A DNA stretch of 6,658 nucleotides, taken from contig DJEH01000098.1 of NCBI GenBank assembly GCA_002431845.1, forward strand, positions 1 to 6,658, given 5' to 3'. The notes beneath the pieces are model-generated. The model made no database searches and was not told the origin of the DNA. It saw only the letters and a program-made list of their open reading frames with translations. Source of the stretch: Prevotellaceae bacterium UBA5903 (GTDB taxonomy: Bacteria > Bacteroidota > Bacteroidia > Bacteroidales > Bacteroidaceae). Shown piece by piece: positions 5,745 through 6,658 of this stretch (position 1 is the first letter of the stretch; each line of letters opens with the position of its first letter). Made by a program: the position numbers and the translations under genes.

Positions 5745-6658
5745 ATGAATAACAACTCTTTTATGGTCTTTTCGGGAACTGCATCTCGTTATTTGGCTGA
5801 AAAGATTTGTGAGGAACTTAACTGCCCGTTAGGCGACCTCACGGTGACAAAGTTCGCTGACGGCGAATTCGAGGTATGTTACGAAGAGAGCATCCGTGGC
5901 CGCGATGTGTTCTTGGTACAGAGCACTTTCCCCAGCTCAGACAATCTTATGGAACTCCTCCTTATGATCGACGCTGCTAAGCGTGCTTCAGCTCGAAGCA
6001 TTTGCGCAGTGGTTCCTTATTTTGGTTGGGCACGCCAGGATCGTAAGAGCAAGCCTCGTGTGAGCATTGGCGCTAAACTCGTTGCCGACTTGCTCAGCGT
6101 GGCAGGTATTGATCGCTTGATGACAATGGACTTGCATGCCGATCAGGAGCAGGGCTTCTTCAATGTTCCCGTAGATCACCTCTATGCTTCAACCGTAATG
6201 TTGCCCTACATCAAGAGTCTTAATCTTAAGAATCTTTGCATTGCTTCGCCCGATGTGGGTGGTTCTAAGCGTGCTGCTTCTTATGCGAAGTATCTCGATT
6301 GCCCCATGGTGCTCTGCAATAAGAGCCGTAAGAAAGCAAACGAAGTGGCTGATATGCAAATCATTGGCGATGTACAGGGCATGGACGTTGTACTCGTTGA
6401 CGATATCGTAGATACAGCTGGTACGATCACTAAGGCCGCTGATCTGATTATGTCGCGTGGAGCTAATAGCGTGCGTGCTATTGCCAGCCACTGCATTATG
6501 TCAGGTCCTGCTGATGAACGCGTACAGGCTTCAGCCTTGAAGGAAATGGTATTTACAGACAGCATCCCTTATCGTGGTACATGCGAGAAGGTGAAGGAAC
6601 TCACCGTAAGCGGTATGTTGGCAGAAACCATTCGTCGTGTGATGGAGAATGAAAGCAT
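5745..6658 (+). CDS. prs: Ribose-phosphate pyrophosphokinase (PRPP synthase), 3'-truncated by the window
   Basis: Makes PRPP from ribose 5-phosphate and ATP, feeding purine, pyrimidine, histidine, tryptophan and NAD synthesis in the cytosol. The frame runs from the ATG at 5745 with no stop to the last base: 304 codons plus two bases. Family length near 312 suggests about eight residues are missing. Motifs: FADGEFEV (37-44); the signature region LLLMIDAAKRASA (71-83); PYFGWARQDRK (91-101); flexible loop KSKPRVSIGAKLVADLL (101-117), which has KPRVSIG where enterobacterial-type enzymes have SREPIT; metal/ATP-binding MDLHADQEQGFF (128-139); VASPD-like IASPDVGGSKRA (166-177); catalytic NKSRK (192-196); and the PRPP loop VVLVDDIVDTAGTIT (215-229). 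All key residues (Arg97, His131, Lys193, Arg195, Asp219-Asp220, Asp223) are present, so it should be active. The start MNNNSFMVFSGTAS is normal for the family. A hexameric class I enzyme is inferred from the family. Confidence 0.97.
   Translation, partial: MNNNSFMVFSGTASRYLAEKICEELNCPLGDLTVTKFADGEFEVCYEESIRGRDVFLVQSTFPSSDNLMELLLMIDAAKRASARSICAVVPYFGWARQDRKSKPRVSIGAKLVADLLSVAGIDRLMTMDLHADQEQGFFNVPVDHLYASTVMLPYIKSLNLKNLCIASPDVGGSKRAASYAKYLDCPMVLCNKSRKKANEVADMQIIGDVQGMDVVLVDDIVDTAGTITKAADLIMSRGANSVRAIASHCIMSGPADERVQASALKEMVFTDSIPYRGTCEKVKELTVSGMLAETIRRVMENES

Overview
The window looks like chromosomal DNA from a member of the Bacteroidales, most likely a Prevotella-type organism. Three things point there: a long secreted C10 (streptopain/interpain-type) cysteine peptidase ending in the short 'YDIYGRR...GIVIKNDGTKIV' tail common on Bacteroidales exoproteins, TAnnTTTG promoter elements with mostly absent Shine-Dalgarno sequences, and a ribose-phosphate pyrophosphokinase of Bacteroidetes type. 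All supported genes lie on the + strand. I saw no tRNA, rRNA, CRISPR array or insertion sequence.

Layout: bases 1-271 are AT-rich, without a convincing gene, and carry a candidate promoter for what follows. Bases 272-1219 encode a 315-residue secreted protein with an LTPEQ-type N-terminal segment, a strikingly aromatic middle and a long Arg/Gly/Asn/Pro-rich tail; I do not recognise its function. Only 20 bases later, across a small TTACCCA tandem repeat, begins the 1181-residue C10 peptidase (1240-4785). It has a signal peptide, Spi-type propeptide, catalytic domain (Cys171, His298), Ig-like region, beta-trefoil-like region, Bacteroidales beta-sandwich module and C-terminal tail. The two genes are probably one operon of exported proteins.

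The 292-base gap 4786-5077 holds two strong dyads (a 15-bp stem at 4851-4889 and a perfect 18-base palindrome followed by T5 at 4939-4961), then a Bacteroidetes promoter and a real Shine-Dalgarno. These serve a 202-residue ThiE/TenI-fold protein (5078-5686) that lacks several canonical thiamine-phosphate-synthase ligands. After 58 bases comes prs (5745 to the window edge), complete except for roughly the last eight residues.

The window therefore joins an exported two-gene unit to a separate housekeeping unit (ThiE-like protein, PRPP synthase). The most interesting material is the unknown Arg-rich exported protein coupled to a multidomain protease with an Asp in place of the usual active-site Asn, and the degenerate ThiE-like enzyme. 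Nothing here is clearly an undescribed system; the secreted pair is the best candidate.
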